From positions 1 through 34,252 of the forward strand of contig DASVLJ010000059.1 of NCBI GenBank assembly GCA_036384915.1: a stretch of DNA of 34,252 nucleotides, written 5' to 3'. The number at the start of each line of letters is the position of its first letter. Positions within the stretch are counted from its first letter, which is position 1. Origin of the DNA: PKWO01 sp036384915 (GTDB taxonomy: Bacteria; Pseudomonadota; Gammaproteobacteria; Burkholderiales; Burkholderiaceae_D). Both the position numbers and the translations under genes were made by a program. Positions 1-7,800 of this stretch are shown one piece after another. The notes under the pieces are model-generated. The model saw only the letters and a list, made by a program, of their open reading frames with translations. It searched no databases and was not told the DNA's origin.

Positions 1-1182
1 CATGGCGGCCCGTGCCGCAGCCGCCGGCGATGCCGGTGCAGGCGCGGAAACGGGGCGTGCCGGCGCGGCCGGCGGTGCGGCAAGGTCGGCGCCGCCCATG
101 CCGGGGCGGAATGCCAGCATGCGCAACAGCGTCATGGTAAAGCCGGCGTATTCGTCGGGCGCGAGGCCCAATTCGTTGCGGCCATGCACGGCAATCTGGT
201 AAAACAATTGAATCTCTTCGGCATCGAACAAGCCGGCCAGACGCACGATCTCGGCGCGTTCGGGCAAGTCTTCCGCCAGTGCCGCGGGCACCGTCTGCGC
301 CAATGCCACGCGGTGCAGCAAGGCACCAAGGTCTTGCAGCGCGGCATTGTAGGACAGGCTGCGCGCGGCCATGTCGTCGGCCACGGCCAGCATGGCCGCA
401 CCGTCCCGCGCCGCCAGAGCGTCGAGCACGCGGATCAGGTAAGACTGGTCGAGGGCACCGAGCATGCTTTGCACCGCATCGAGCGTCACGGCGCCGGCGG
501 CATAGGCGATGGCCTGGTCGGTCAGGGACAGTGCATCGCGCATCGAGCCGTGCGCGCCCTGGGCCAGCAGGCGCAAGGCCGGTGCTTCGAAGCTGATGCC
601 TTCCTGGCCGAGGATGTTGTCGAGATGGCCGACGATATGGCCCGGCGGCATCTGCTTCAAATTGAATTGCAGGCAGCGCGACAGCACCGTCACGGGGATC
701 TTTTGCGGGTCGGTGGTCGCCAGGATGAACTTGATGTGCTCGGGCGGCTCTTCCAGCGTCTTCAGCATGGCATTGAAGGCGTGGTTGGTCAGCATGTGGA
801 CTTCGTCGATCATGTAGACCTTGAAGCGCGCATTCGAGGGAGCATAGATTGCCTGCTCGAGCAGCTGCGCCATCTCGTCCACGCCGCGGTTCGAGGCCGC
901 GTCCATTTCGATGTAATCGACGAAGCGCCCCGCATCGATGGCGGTGCAGGCCTCGCACTCGCCGCAAGGCTTGGCCGTGATGCCCTTGACGCAATTGAAG
1001 GACTTGGCCAGGATGCGCGACAGCGTGGTCTTGCCGACACCGCGCGTGCCCGTGAACAGATAGGCATGATGCAGGCGCTGCTGTTCGAGCGCATGCGTCA
1101 GCGCGCGCACGACGTGCTCCTGCCCCACCAAGGTTTCGAAGCTCTTGGGGCGGTATTTGCGGGCCAGTACCTGATAGGACAT
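1..1182 (-). CDS. dnaX: DNA polymerase III subunit gamma/tau, N-terminal part (3' end outside window)
   Basis: This is the clamp-loader ATPase that places the sliding clamp on DNA and couples the replisome polymerases. The 394 codons in the window run off the left edge in frame, so domains I-III are present and the tau C-terminus is missing. The protein starts MSYQVLARKYRPKSF, typical for DnaX. Visible motifs are Walker A GTRGVGKT (residues 45-52), the zinc-binding cysteines C64, C73, C76 and C79, Walker B VYMIDEVH (about 122-129) and the SRC sensor motif (168-170). Near the window edge the sequence becomes Ala/Pro-rich, which fits the linker before the tau-specific domains. The start is the ATG at 1182, 18 bp after the stop of the upstream TetR gene, so the two may be cotranscribed. 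Whether a programmed frameshift makes gamma cannot be judged because that site lies outside the window. Identity is secure. Confidence 0.97.
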   Translation of the reverse strand, partial: MSYQVLARKYRPKSFETLVGQEHVVRALTHALEQQRLHHAYLFTGTRGVGKTTLSRILAKSFNCVKGITAKPCGECEACTAIDAGRFVDYIEMDAASNRGVDEMAQLLEQAIYAPSNARFKVYMIDEVHMLTNHAFNAMLKTLEEPPEHIKFILATTDPQKIPVTVLSRCLQFNLKQMPPGHIVGHLDNILGQEGISFEAPALRLLAQGAHGSMRDALSLTDQAIAYAAGAVTLDAVQSMLGALDQSYLIRVLDALAARDGAAMLAVADDMAARSLSYNAALQDLGALLHRVALAQTVPAALAEDLPERAEIVRLAGLFDAEEIQLFYQIAVHGRNELGLAPDEYAGFTMTLLRMLAFRPGMGGADLAAPPAAPARPVSAPAPASPAAAARAAM

Positions 1183-1200
1183 GAGTGGGCTATTCCGTAA

Positions 1201-1863
1201 TCAAGGGAGCATTTTACCCGACTGGCCCGGCTTTTGGCCTTTCGCCGCAGCACGGGCCAAGGTGCCGAGTTGCTGCCGGAACAAGGGGGTGGCGACGGCT
1301 TCCGGGCGACACATCAGGGTCTGATAGAGATAACCATACACCGCGGCATGGACCACATAGGCGGCGTCGCCGTTTGCGCTTCCCGACGCGAGCAAGGCAC
1401 GGCGCCAAATGTCGACGAAATACTCGTACAGCGTGCGCCAGACGGCCTCGTCGGACACCTGGCGCTCCAGGAAAATCAGTGCGTTCCATTCCTCGGGCCT
1501 GACGCTATGCAGCGCAACGAACAGATCGAGCAAGGCATCGATCATCACCGACACCGGCTTGCCGGCATGCGCAGCCATCACGCGCTCCGCCTCCGCCGCC
1601 ACCCCCTTGAAGCGCTGGCGGATGCAATTGGCCGCAATCGCCTTCTTGCCCGGAAAATGCTCGTACACCGTACCCAGCCCCACCCCGGCCAGGTTGGCGA
1701 TATCGCGCATGGTGAGCCTGCCGTAGCCCTTCTCCAGCAAAAGCCGAACAAAGGCATCCAGAATGGCTTGCTGGGTCAGCCGGGCACGCTCCTGTTTCGG
1801 CTTGCGCCTGGGCTGCAAAGGCTTGGCGGCGGACAAATTTTGCTTTCCTGAAAAGACGAACAC
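1201..1863 (-). CDS. TetR/AcrR-family transcriptional regulator
   Basis: About 220 residues, the usual size for the family. An N-terminal helix-turn-helix domain is clear: after a basic leader, residues about 28-70 contain AILDAFVRLLLEKGYGRLTM, RDIANLAGVGLGTVYEHFP and the following GKKAI, the classic TetR DNA-binding signature. The C-terminal ligand domain is helical with no recognisable effector signature. The longest frame begins with GTG at 1863. A TTG at 1836 has a better ribosome site (AGGAAA upstream) and would still include the whole HTH, so the start is uncertain. The gene is divergent from the acyl-CoA dehydrogenase gene at 1918 with only 54 bp between them, which suggests that it controls that gene and perhaps itself. 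It sits 18 bp upstream of dnaX on the same strand, an unusual partner for a housekeeping gene. The ligand is unknown; an acyl-CoA or fatty acid is a guess from context. Confidence 0.9.
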   Translation of the reverse strand: MFVFSGKQNLSAAKPLQPRRKPKQERARLTQQAILDAFVRLLLEKGYGRLTMRDIANLAGVGLGTVYEHFPGKKAIAANCIRQRFKGVAAEAERVMAAHAGKPVSVMIDALLDLFVALHSVRPEEWNALIFLERQVSDEAVWRTLYEYFVDIWRRALLASGSANGDAAYVVHAAVYGYLYQTLMCRPEAVATPLFRQQLGTLARAAAKGQKPGQSGKMLP

Positions 1864-1917
1864 CCGTTACCCGCAGGCGCTATACACTAATACTAGGATG
1901 CATAAGGAGACAGCGTC

Positions 1918-3576
1918 ATGCAATGGCCTACCCATGAAGTAACGAACCAGGTCCCCGTACTCGAAGATTACAATATTTTCAGCGCCGACCTCGCTCTCGC
2001 CGAAGGCGTGGCGCGCGGCGGCGCGGCCTGGCATACGGAACACCTGGAAGCCCTGGGCGCGGAACTGGGCAGCGCGGAAATCCAGCCCCTGGGGGAACTG
2101 GCCAACCGCCATGCGCCGGAACTGGTCACGCACGACCGCAACGGCAACCGCATCGACCGGGTCGAGTTTCATCCAAGCTGGCACAAACTGCTCGACATCG
2201 TGCGGCGCGAGGGCTTGCAGGGCTCGCCCTGGGCGTGGCCGCGCCCCGGTGCGCAAGTGGCGCGGGCGGCCGCCTACTTTCTGCAGACCCAGGTCGAATC
2301 GGGCACGCTGTGCCCGGTGACGATGACGTTCTCCTCCATCCCCGTGCTGCAGAACGAGCCGGCCTTGTTCGCACAATTGAGAGACAAGCTCTATGCGCGC
2401 ACCCACGACCCGCGCGACCTGCCCATCTCGCAAAAGCATTCGATCATGGTCGGCATGGGCATGACCGAGAAACAGGGCGGCTCTGACGTGCGCAGCAACA
2501 CTACGCGCGCCGTGCCGCTAAGCGGCGAAGGCAGGGGCGCGGCCTACGCGCTCACCGGCCACAAATGGTTTTTCTCCGCCCCCATGTGCGACGCCCACCT
2601 CGTGCTGGCGCGCACCGAAACGGGCGGCGGTTCCGGCCTCTCCTGCTTCTTCGTGCCGCGCTGGCGCCCCGACGGCACGAAAAACGCCGTGCTGGTCCAG
2701 CGCCTCAAGGACAAGCTGGGCAACCGCTCCAATTCGAGCAGCGAAGTCGAATTCCAGGATGCCTATGGCGTGATGGTAGGCGAAGAAGGCCGCGGCATTC
2801 CCACCATCATCGACATGGCGACGCATACGCGGCTGGACTGCGTGATCGGCAGCAGCGCCCTGATGCGCCAGGCGTTTTCGCATGCGGCGCACCACGCCGC
2901 GCATCGCAGCGCCTTCGGCAAGAAGCTGGCCGAGCAGCCGCTGATGCAAAACGTGCTGGCCGACCTGGCACTCGAAAGCGAAGCCGCCACCCACCTGATG
3001 CTGCGCCTGGCGCGCGCCTTCGAGCACCCCGACGACCCGCTCGAAACCGCCTGGCGCCGCATCGTCACGCCGGCAGCCAAGTTCTGGATATGCAAGCGCG
3101 CGCTCGAATTCGCCGGCGAATGCATGGAAGTCTGGGGCGGCAACGGCTATGTCGAAACCGGGCCGATGGCGCGCATCTACCGCGAGATGCCGGTCAATTC
3201 GATCTGGGAAGGGTCGGGCAACATCATGTGCCTGGACGTCTTGCGCGCCATCGAGCGCAACCCGGTCGGCATCCATCTCTTGCTCGAGGACACCGAGCGC
3301 CATGCCGCCGCGCATTCTGGCTTGCGCGCGATGATTGCGCAATTGAGAGACGAATTGCACACCCCGCCCGAAAAACGCGAACTGCTGGCCCGCCGCCTGG
3401 CGCAAAAGCTGGTGCTGACGCTGCAGTCGACCCTGATGCTGCACCATGCGCCCGGCGCATCGGCCGAAGCCTTCATCGCCAGTCGCGTCGATGCGGAAAA
3501 TGGGCGGGTATATGGGAGCTTGAAGGCATCGGCGGAAATTCAGCGCGGCATCTTGCGGCGCGCGTGGCCGCATTGA
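1918..3576 (+). CDS. AidB-type acyl-CoA dehydrogenase family protein
   Basis: A 552-residue FAD-dependent acyl-CoA dehydrogenase of the AidB/isovaleryl-CoA dehydrogenase-like branch. It is longer than ordinary acyl-CoA dehydrogenases (about 380-400) and close to AidB (about 540). The middle contains the flavin-domain signature GMGMTEKQGGSDVRSN (about 180-195), the HKWFFSAP segment (about 215), and the C-terminal helical-domain signatures GECMEVWGGNGYVE and PVNSIWEGSGNIM. These segments match AidB-like proteins well. E. coli AidB is induced during the adaptive response to alkylation and binds DNA, but most homologues of this type have not been tested. The neighbouring TetR regulator argues for lipid or branched-acyl metabolism as much as DNA protection. 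The start is the ATG at 1918 with AAGGAG 8 nt upstream. It converges on the S9 peptidase gene with only 5 bp between the stop codons. Confidence 0.9.
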   Translation: MQWPTHEVTNQVPVLEDYNIFSADLALAEGVARGGAAWHTEHLEALGAELGSAEIQPLGELANRHAPELVTHDRNGNRIDRVEFHPSWHKLLDIVRREGLQGSPWAWPRPGAQVARAAAYFLQTQVESGTLCPVTMTFSSIPVLQNEPALFAQLRDKLYARTHDPRDLPISQKHSIMVGMGMTEKQGGSDVRSNTTRAVPLSGEGRGAAYALTGHKWFFSAPMCDAHLVLARTETGGGSGLSCFFVPRWRPDGTKNAVLVQRLKDKLGNRSNSSSEVEFQDAYGVMVGEEGRGIPTIIDMATHTRLDCVIGSSALMRQAFSHAAHHAAHRSAFGKKLAEQPLMQNVLADLALESEAATHLMLRLARAFEHPDDPLETAWRRIVTPAAKFWICKRALEFAGECMEVWGGNGYVETGPMARIYREMPVNSIWEGSGNIMCLDVLRAIERNPVGIHLLLEDTERHAAAHSGLRAMIAQLRDELHTPPEKRELLARRLAQKLVLTLQSTLMLHHAPGASAEAFIASRVDAENGRVYGSLKASAEIQRGILRRAWPH

Positions 3577-3581
3577 TCGAC

Positions 3582-5570
3582 TCAATGACCGATATTGGTA
3601 TCGAGGAATTTTTCCACGCGGGTCCAGAAGTCGACGTTGTTTTTCAGCAAACGCCAGCCATGCCCTTCTTCAGGATATTCAATCCACTCGACCTTGTTAT
3701 TGGTCTGGGAGACCGCGTTGTAGAACTCCCTGCCGTGTTCAATCGGTACGCGGCGGTCCGAGCCGCCATAGGCCATCAATAGCGGCTGATGCATTCGCCC
3801 GGCAAGATTTACCGGCGAAGTGTTGCGCAACTGTTCGGCATCCTTGACCGGGTCGCCGATCAGAACGGGCATGCCGAAGTGCTGCCATTCCGGCGGCAAG
3901 TCGTTGGCCCACTCGACCTTGTACATCAGGTTGATATTGGAGACCCCGACCCAATCGACGCCGCAGCGGAACAAATCGGGATCGTTGATTAGCCCCATCA
4001 ACGTCGCATAGCCGCCATAGCTGGCGCCGGCGATGCAGATACGCTTGGGATCGGCAATGCCCTGCGCGATGGCCCACTTCGCACCATCGGCCACATCGTT
4101 TTGCATCGCCAGCCCCCATTGCTTCCACCCCGCCTTGGCGAATTTTTCGCCGAAACCCAGGCTGCCGCGAAACTCAGGTTCCAGCACAGCGTAACCGCGA
4201 GAAGCAAGAAATTGCGTTATCGGGTTCCACCCCCAGGAATTGCCGCGCACATAGGGCCCGCCGTGCACCAACACCACCACGGGTAGATTCTTCTTCGGCG
4301 CGCCGCGCGGCAGGGTCAGATATGCCGGAATCTGCAAGCCGTCACGCGCGGCGTAGTGCACCATGGTCTGGTGCGACATCTGTTTCGGGTCGATTTGCGG
4401 GCGCGTCTTGCCCAGTTCCGTCAATTTTCCCGCATTGACGTCATATAAAAGGAGTACCTCGGGCTGGATGTCGGACGACGCGCTGACCAGGACGGTATCC
4501 ATCTGGCCGTTTCGCGCGAACTGCAGGATATTGGTCGTCGACGGCAGCTGCGCATCGACCGCTTGCTGGATCTTGCGATGCGCTTCGTCCAGCCAGGCTG
4601 TCGCCCAGGCATCCGACAGGTAGCGCACGCCCAGCAGCTTCTTGTGCTCGCCATCGACAACCAGTTCGCCCTCGAAATCGTAACCCTGGATCGACACCAG
4701 AGGCTTGTCGTCGAGCTTGTTCTCCGACAGATCGTAGCGATACAGGGAGCTGGTGTCCCGCGACCTGTTTGCCACCACATAGAGACCGCCACCGCCGTCA
4801 AAACCCAAGGGAGAGAATCCCGCGCCGGAGTAGGTGTCGAACTCGGTGAGTTTGTTCCATTTTTCGTCGGTCGGGGAAAGGTAAAACACCGCCGTCTTCC
4901 CTTGGTTTCGCGTCATGGTCAGACGCGGCACGCCACGCTCGTCGAACAGCCAATCGATGCTGTCGCCCGGCCGGACAACATCCGTTTCCTTGCCGGAAAT
5001 CGTGTCGACCTTGACCAGATTCAAGGCCTTCAGGTCTCCTAGGCTGGTATGCACCGGGCGCAATGCGTAGATTGCGTTTGAACCTGGCGTGCGATCGACC
5101 GCGGCAAAATGCAAGTCGGAGTGCAGCGCCCGAGCGCGGCTCGCTTCTACCGCGGTGGAAAGCAAGGTCGTCATCCGCGATCCGTCGCGGTTGACGGCAA
5201 ACAAACCAGGCCACCTGTCGATGTTGCCGTCCCCAACCTCATGCTCGCTGGTGCTGAAGACCAGCCTCTGGTCGTTGACCCAGTGAACGTTGGCAATGTC
5301 AAAGCTCTTCGAGGACGCGACAATCCGGGGCGTCAGATCCGCCACACTGAGAACCACCAGGCTGCGTCGCTGGTCGCGGCCGCGCGAGAGCATGGCAACG
5401 TAATCGCCATCGGGCGAAATCCGCGCGCCGGCAATTGCCGGCGGCGTGAACATCGACTCGACGCTGGGCTTGTCCTCTGCCCCTGTCGCCAAGCCCGCCA
5501 GCAGGCACGAGGCCGCTATTGCGAAGCCGCGAACGAACACGTGAAATGAAAACACCGCGCGCAATACCAT
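3582..5570 (-). CDS. Secreted S9-family (prolyl oligopeptidase-like) peptidase
   Basis: A 662-residue serine peptidase of the S9 family, closest in style to acylaminoacyl/dipeptidyl peptidases (S9C). The N-terminus has a probable Sec signal peptide: basic residues, the hydrophobic stretch FAIAASCLLAGLAT (17-29), then ATGAED, which suggests export. Residues about 35-390 look like the beta-propeller, and about 395-662 form the alpha/beta-hydrolase domain. The catalytic triad is visible as Ser517 in GASYGG, Asp605 in YGGSD and His637 in EEGHGW; the HGGP oxyanion segment is at 436-439. I chose the ATG at 5570 because it has AAAGGA 7 nt upstream and starts directly at the signal peptide. The open frame continues upstream to 5717, but that extension crosses the SRP RNA gene and is not coding. 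Substrate is unknown; peptide scavenging in the periplasm is the likely role. Confidence 0.93.
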   Translation of the reverse strand: MVLRAVFSFHVFVRGFAIAASCLLAGLATGAEDKPSVESMFTPPAIAGARISPDGDYVAMLSRGRDQRRSLVVLSVADLTPRIVASSKSFDIANVHWVNDQRLVFSTSEHEVGDGNIDRWPGLFAVNRDGSRMTTLLSTAVEASRARALHSDLHFAAVDRTPGSNAIYALRPVHTSLGDLKALNLVKVDTISGKETDVVRPGDSIDWLFDERGVPRLTMTRNQGKTAVFYLSPTDEKWNKLTEFDTYSGAGFSPLGFDGGGGLYVVANRSRDTSSLYRYDLSENKLDDKPLVSIQGYDFEGELVVDGEHKKLLGVRYLSDAWATAWLDEAHRKIQQAVDAQLPSTTNILQFARNGQMDTVLVSASSDIQPEVLLLYDVNAGKLTELGKTRPQIDPKQMSHQTMVHYAARDGLQIPAYLTLPRGAPKKNLPVVVLVHGGPYVRGNSWGWNPITQFLASRGYAVLEPEFRGSLGFGEKFAKAGWKQWGLAMQNDVADGAKWAIAQGIADPKRICIAGASYGGYATLMGLINDPDLFRCGVDWVGVSNINLMYKVEWANDLPPEWQHFGMPVLIGDPVKDAEQLRNTSPVNLAGRMHQPLLMAYGGSDRRVPIEHGREFYNAVSQTNNKVEWIEYPEEGHGWRLLKNNVDFWTRVEKFLDTNIGH

Positions 5571-5612
5571 GGCAGCATCCTTTGTCGAGCTTTTGCGGGT
5601 AGGGAATTTGGA

Positions 5613-5631
5613 TTGGGATCGGAGATCCCAA
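5613..5631 (-). terminator. Perfect 8-bp hairpin downstream of ffs
   Basis: TTGGGATC and GATCCCAA form a perfect stem around a 3-nt loop, 14 nt beyond the 3' end of the SRP RNA. No T-run follows on the minus strand, so it is not a textbook intrinsic terminator. It could end or trim the ffs transcript, or sit in the leader of the S9 peptidase mRNA. Confidence 0.4.
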
Positions 5632-5644
5632 GATAGTAATGAGA

Positions 5645-5740
5645 GGCGAGCCTTGTCTGCGGCACTTGCGGTAAATGGCTGTGGCTGCTTCGTTCCCGAC
5701 CTGACCAGATTCACCACGCCGCAATGCGCAGGGGCCCGCC
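5645..5740 (-). ncRNA. ffs: Signal recognition particle RNA (bacterial small SRP RNA, 4.5S type)
   Basis: On the minus strand the sequence contains the nearly invariant SRP RNA apical region: GGTCAGG followed by GGAACGAAGCAGCC at 5683-5706, matching the E. coli 4.5S core GGTCAGG..GGAAGGAAGCAGCC. This forms the asymmetric loop bound by the Ffh M domain. The ends pair as expected for the long hairpin: GGCGGGCC at the 5' end with GGCTCGCC at the 3' end, eight pairs with one G-U, giving about 96 nt, which is normal for the family. The RNA works with Ffh and FtsY in cotranslational targeting of membrane proteins. The 5' end is placed at 5740 from the terminal helix and from a TAGAAT -10 element 7 nt upstream. 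No protein is encoded here, although an open frame runs through it. Confidence 0.93.
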
Positions 5741-5747
5741 GAGACGA

Positions 5748-5753
5748 ATTCTA
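5748..5753 (-). promoter_or_regulatory. Probable -10 element of ffs
   Basis: TAGAAT (minus strand) ends 7 nt before the first base of the SRP RNA terminal helix, the correct distance for a sigma70 -10 box. No convincing -35 hexamer is seen at 16-18 nt upstream. Confidence 0.5.
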
Positions 5754-5792
5754 GCAGCATTGGGAATGTGCCGTACGATTTGAGGCATCGAA

Positions 5793-5818
5793 GGCCGCCG
5801 CAGGATCGGGCGGCGGCC
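5793..5818 (-). terminator. GC-rich hairpin downstream of ubiD
   Basis: GGCCGCCG and CGGCGGCC form an 8-bp GC-only stem with a 10-nt loop, 13 nt after the ubiD stop codon. There is no T-tract, so it may stabilise the mRNA end or act with Rho rather than terminate by itself. Confidence 0.35.
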
Positions 5819-5830
5819 GCTTCGGCAAGG

Positions 5831-7315
5831 TCAAATCCTCAACTTCTGCCAAAGACCATCGATCCTGGTCTTGACTTCCTTGTCCATGACGATGGTCCGC
5901 CCCCACTCGCGGCTGGTTTCACCCGGCCATTTGTTGGTGGCGTCGATTCCCATCTTGCTGCCCAGGCCGCTGACCGGCGAGGCGAAGTCAAGGTAATCGA
6001 TCGGCGTGTTGTCGGCCAGCACCGTATCGCGCAGCGGGTCCACGCGCGTGGTGATGGCCCAGATCACTTCCTTCCAGTCGCGGATGTCGACGTCTTCATC
6101 GACCACCACGATGAACTTGGTATACATGAACTGGCGCAGGAAGCTCCACACGCCGAACATCACGCGCTTGGCATGGCCGGCATAGGATTTCTTCATCTGC
6201 ACCACGGCCATGCGATAGCTGCAGCCTTCGGGCGGCAGGTAGAAATCGGTGATTTCGGCGAATTGCTTTTGCAGCAAGGGCACGAAGACTTCGTTCAATG
6301 CCACCCCGAGCACGGCCGGCTCGTCCGGCGGCTTGCCGGTATAGGTCGAGTGATAGATCGGGTCGCGCCGCATGGTGATGCGGTCTATCGTGAAGACGGG
6401 GAAATAATCCTGCTCGTTGTAATAGCCGGTATGGTCGCCATAGGGCCCCTCGAGCGCATGTTCGTAGCCGCTCGGATGATTCGCATCCGGGTAGATATGG
6501 CCTTCGAGCACGATCTCGGCCGAAGCCGGCACGCGCAATTCGCTGCCGATGGCCTTGACCAGTTCCGTGCGGCTGCCCCGCAAGAGGCCGGCGAATTGGT
6601 ATTCCGACAAACTGTCCGGCACCGGCGTCACAGCACCGAGAATGGTGGCCGGGTCGGCGCCCAGCGCCACCGCGATGGGGTAAGGCTGGCCGGGATTGGC
6701 GATGCCGTGCTCGCGGAAATCGAGCGCGCCGCCGCGGTGCGCCAGCCAGCGCATGACGACCTTGTTCGGCCCCAGAACCTGCTGTCTATATATACCAAGG
6801 TTCTGCCGCTTCTTATAGGGGCCCTTGGTGATGACCAGGCCCCAGGTGATCAGCGGGGCGACGTCCCCGGGCCAACAGTGCTGGATCGGCAGCTTCGACA
6901 GGTCCACGTCTTGCCCTTCCCAGACGATCTCCTGGCATGGCGCGCTCTTGTGCTCCTTGGGCGCCATGTCCCACAGCGATTTCAGCAAGCCGCCCAACCC
7001 CAGCACGTCCTTGAAGCCGGCCGGCGGCGGCGGCTCTTTCAGCGTGGCGAGCACGTGGCCGATGCGGCGCAACTCGCCCACGTCCTCGGCGCCCATCCCC
7101 AGCGCGACGCGGCGCGGCGTGCCGAACAAATTGCCCAGCACAGGGATGGAATGGCCGCTCGGCTTCTCGAATAACAGCGCCGGGCCACCGGCGCGCAGGG
7201 TGCGGTCGCACACCTCGGTCATCTCCAAATGCGGTGAAATTGGCAAAGAAACACGTTTTAATTCGCCCAATTGTTGTAATTGGGAAATAAAGTCACGCAA
7301 ATCGGAATATTTCAT
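5831..7315 (-). CDS. ubiD: 4-hydroxy-3-polyprenylbenzoate decarboxylase
   Basis: UbiD removes the carboxyl group from 3-octaprenyl-4-hydroxybenzoate during ubiquinone synthesis. It uses prenylated FMN made by UbiX, with Mn2+ and K+. The protein is 494 residues, as expected (about 490-500), and begins MKYSDLRDFISQLQQLGELK, a typical UbiD start. Family segments visible in order include PALLFEKP and GNLFGTPRRVALGMG near the N-terminus, PIQHCWPGD, NLGIYRQQVLGPNKVVMRW (about 175-192), the EIVLEGHIYPD and EGPYGDHTGYYN segments in the central active-site region, and a C-terminal VVDEDVDIRDWKEVIWA and DPLRDT stretch. The ATG at 7315 has an AT-rich leader with no clear Shine-Dalgarno site. It is transcribed alone, divergent from the transglycosylase gene. 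No ubiX is present in the window. Confidence 0.96.
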   Translation of the reverse strand: MKYSDLRDFISQLQQLGELKRVSLPISPHLEMTEVCDRTLRAGGPALLFEKPSGHSIPVLGNLFGTPRRVALGMGAEDVGELRRIGHVLATLKEPPPPAGFKDVLGLGGLLKSLWDMAPKEHKSAPCQEIVWEGQDVDLSKLPIQHCWPGDVAPLITWGLVITKGPYKKRQNLGIYRQQVLGPNKVVMRWLAHRGGALDFREHGIANPGQPYPIAVALGADPATILGAVTPVPDSLSEYQFAGLLRGSRTELVKAIGSELRVPASAEIVLEGHIYPDANHPSGYEHALEGPYGDHTGYYNEQDYFPVFTIDRITMRRDPIYHSTYTGKPPDEPAVLGVALNEVFVPLLQKQFAEITDFYLPPEGCSYRMAVVQMKKSYAGHAKRVMFGVWSFLRQFMYTKFIVVVDEDVDIRDWKEVIWAITTRVDPLRDTVLADNTPIDYLDFASPVSGLGSKMGIDATNKWPGETSREWGRTIVMDKEVKTRIDGLWQKLRI

Positions 7316-7391
7316 ATATTTTTCAAGTTTTTCGACTCCGGACTCTATGGCTTAACTCGCTCGTCCAAGTAGTTGATTTGATTGAATTTTG

Positions 7392-7412
7392 TTGCGACGC
7401 AGCGAAAAATAT
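7392..7412. promoter_or_regulatory. GC-containing imperfect palindrome in AT-rich divergent region
   Basis: The core TTGCGACGCAG (a TGC-N3-GCA-like dyad) stands out in the AT-rich DNA between ubiD and the transglycosylase promoter. TGC-N-GCA dyads are used by some betaproteobacterial regulators, including the polyhydroxyalkanoate regulator PhaR. The match here is short and only suggestive. Confidence 0.25.
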
Positions 7413-7448
7413 CAGATCAAAAAGTAATAAAAAACGATTTTCATAGTA

Positions 7449-7477
7449 TTGACTCGATATAAACCGCCTCCTACAAT
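7449..7477 (+). promoter_or_regulatory. Strong sigma70-type promoter upstream of the SLT transglycosylase
   Basis: TTGACT (7449-7454) and TACAAT (7472-7477) are separated by exactly 17 nt: five of six consensus bases in each hexamer at ideal spacing. The predicted transcript starts near 7484 and has a leader of over 300 nt before the ATG at 7801. Confidence 0.75.
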
Positions 7478-7483
7478 GCGACC

Positions 7484-7800
7484 AGCTTGATCGAAACGGA
7501 ACTTTGATGGTCGAAAGACTCACTAAGGAGTTTGTGATCATTTCACGGGGTCGGGGCCCCATATGACATTTTAAGGAGTGTTTTCAAAAGGCGTCAGCCT
7601 TCTCCCCGAAAATTTGTTTGCCGCTTTTGATGCGCCATTGCCGCACAAAGCGAAAAGGGAAAAAAACCGAAGCAAACAATCCGACGACTGCAATTCGCCC
7701 ACGGCGGAATGCAGCCGGTGTTTCTGATTATCGGCATGCAAAATCTCAAGCAGAACCCTGCAGGGGCTTTTTTTTGCCGCGACTATTCAGAGGAGTTTGA
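7484..7800 (+). ncRNA. Long structured leader RNA or small RNA ahead of the transglycosylase gene
   Basis: Between the promoter and the gene lie about 317 nt with no recognisable protein gene. Visible items: a possible 19-codon leader ORF MVERLTKEFVIISRGRGPI (7507-7566); two similar purine-rich motifs, CTAAGGAGTTTG and TTAAGGAGTGTT, about 45 nt apart; a hairpin at 7710-7740 pairing TGCAGCCG with CGGC-A-TGCA around a 14-nt loop; and a terminator-like element at 7748-7775. I do not recognise a known riboswitch family. The arrangement fits either an attenuated leader or an independent small RNA ending near 7775 with some read-through into the gene. Confidence 0.45.
7748..7775 (+). terminator. 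Terminator-like hairpin 25 nt before the transglycosylase start codon
   Basis: AAGC pairs with GCTT and an inner CCC pairs with GGG around TGCA, with four unpaired bases on the left arm, followed by a run of eight T residues. Its place between a strong promoter and the gene suggests attenuation or the end of a small RNA. Confidence 0.5.

Noticed and set aside
5571..5717. N-terminal extension of the S9 peptidase frame
   Set aside because: It passes through the SRP RNA and has no ribosome site. The ATG at 5570 starts a proper signal peptide with AAAGGA upstream.
7618..7800. 60-codon frame ending at the transglycosylase start
   Set aside because: It uses a TTG start without a ribosome site and is read through the terminator-like T-run. 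The peptide is basic and low in complexity.
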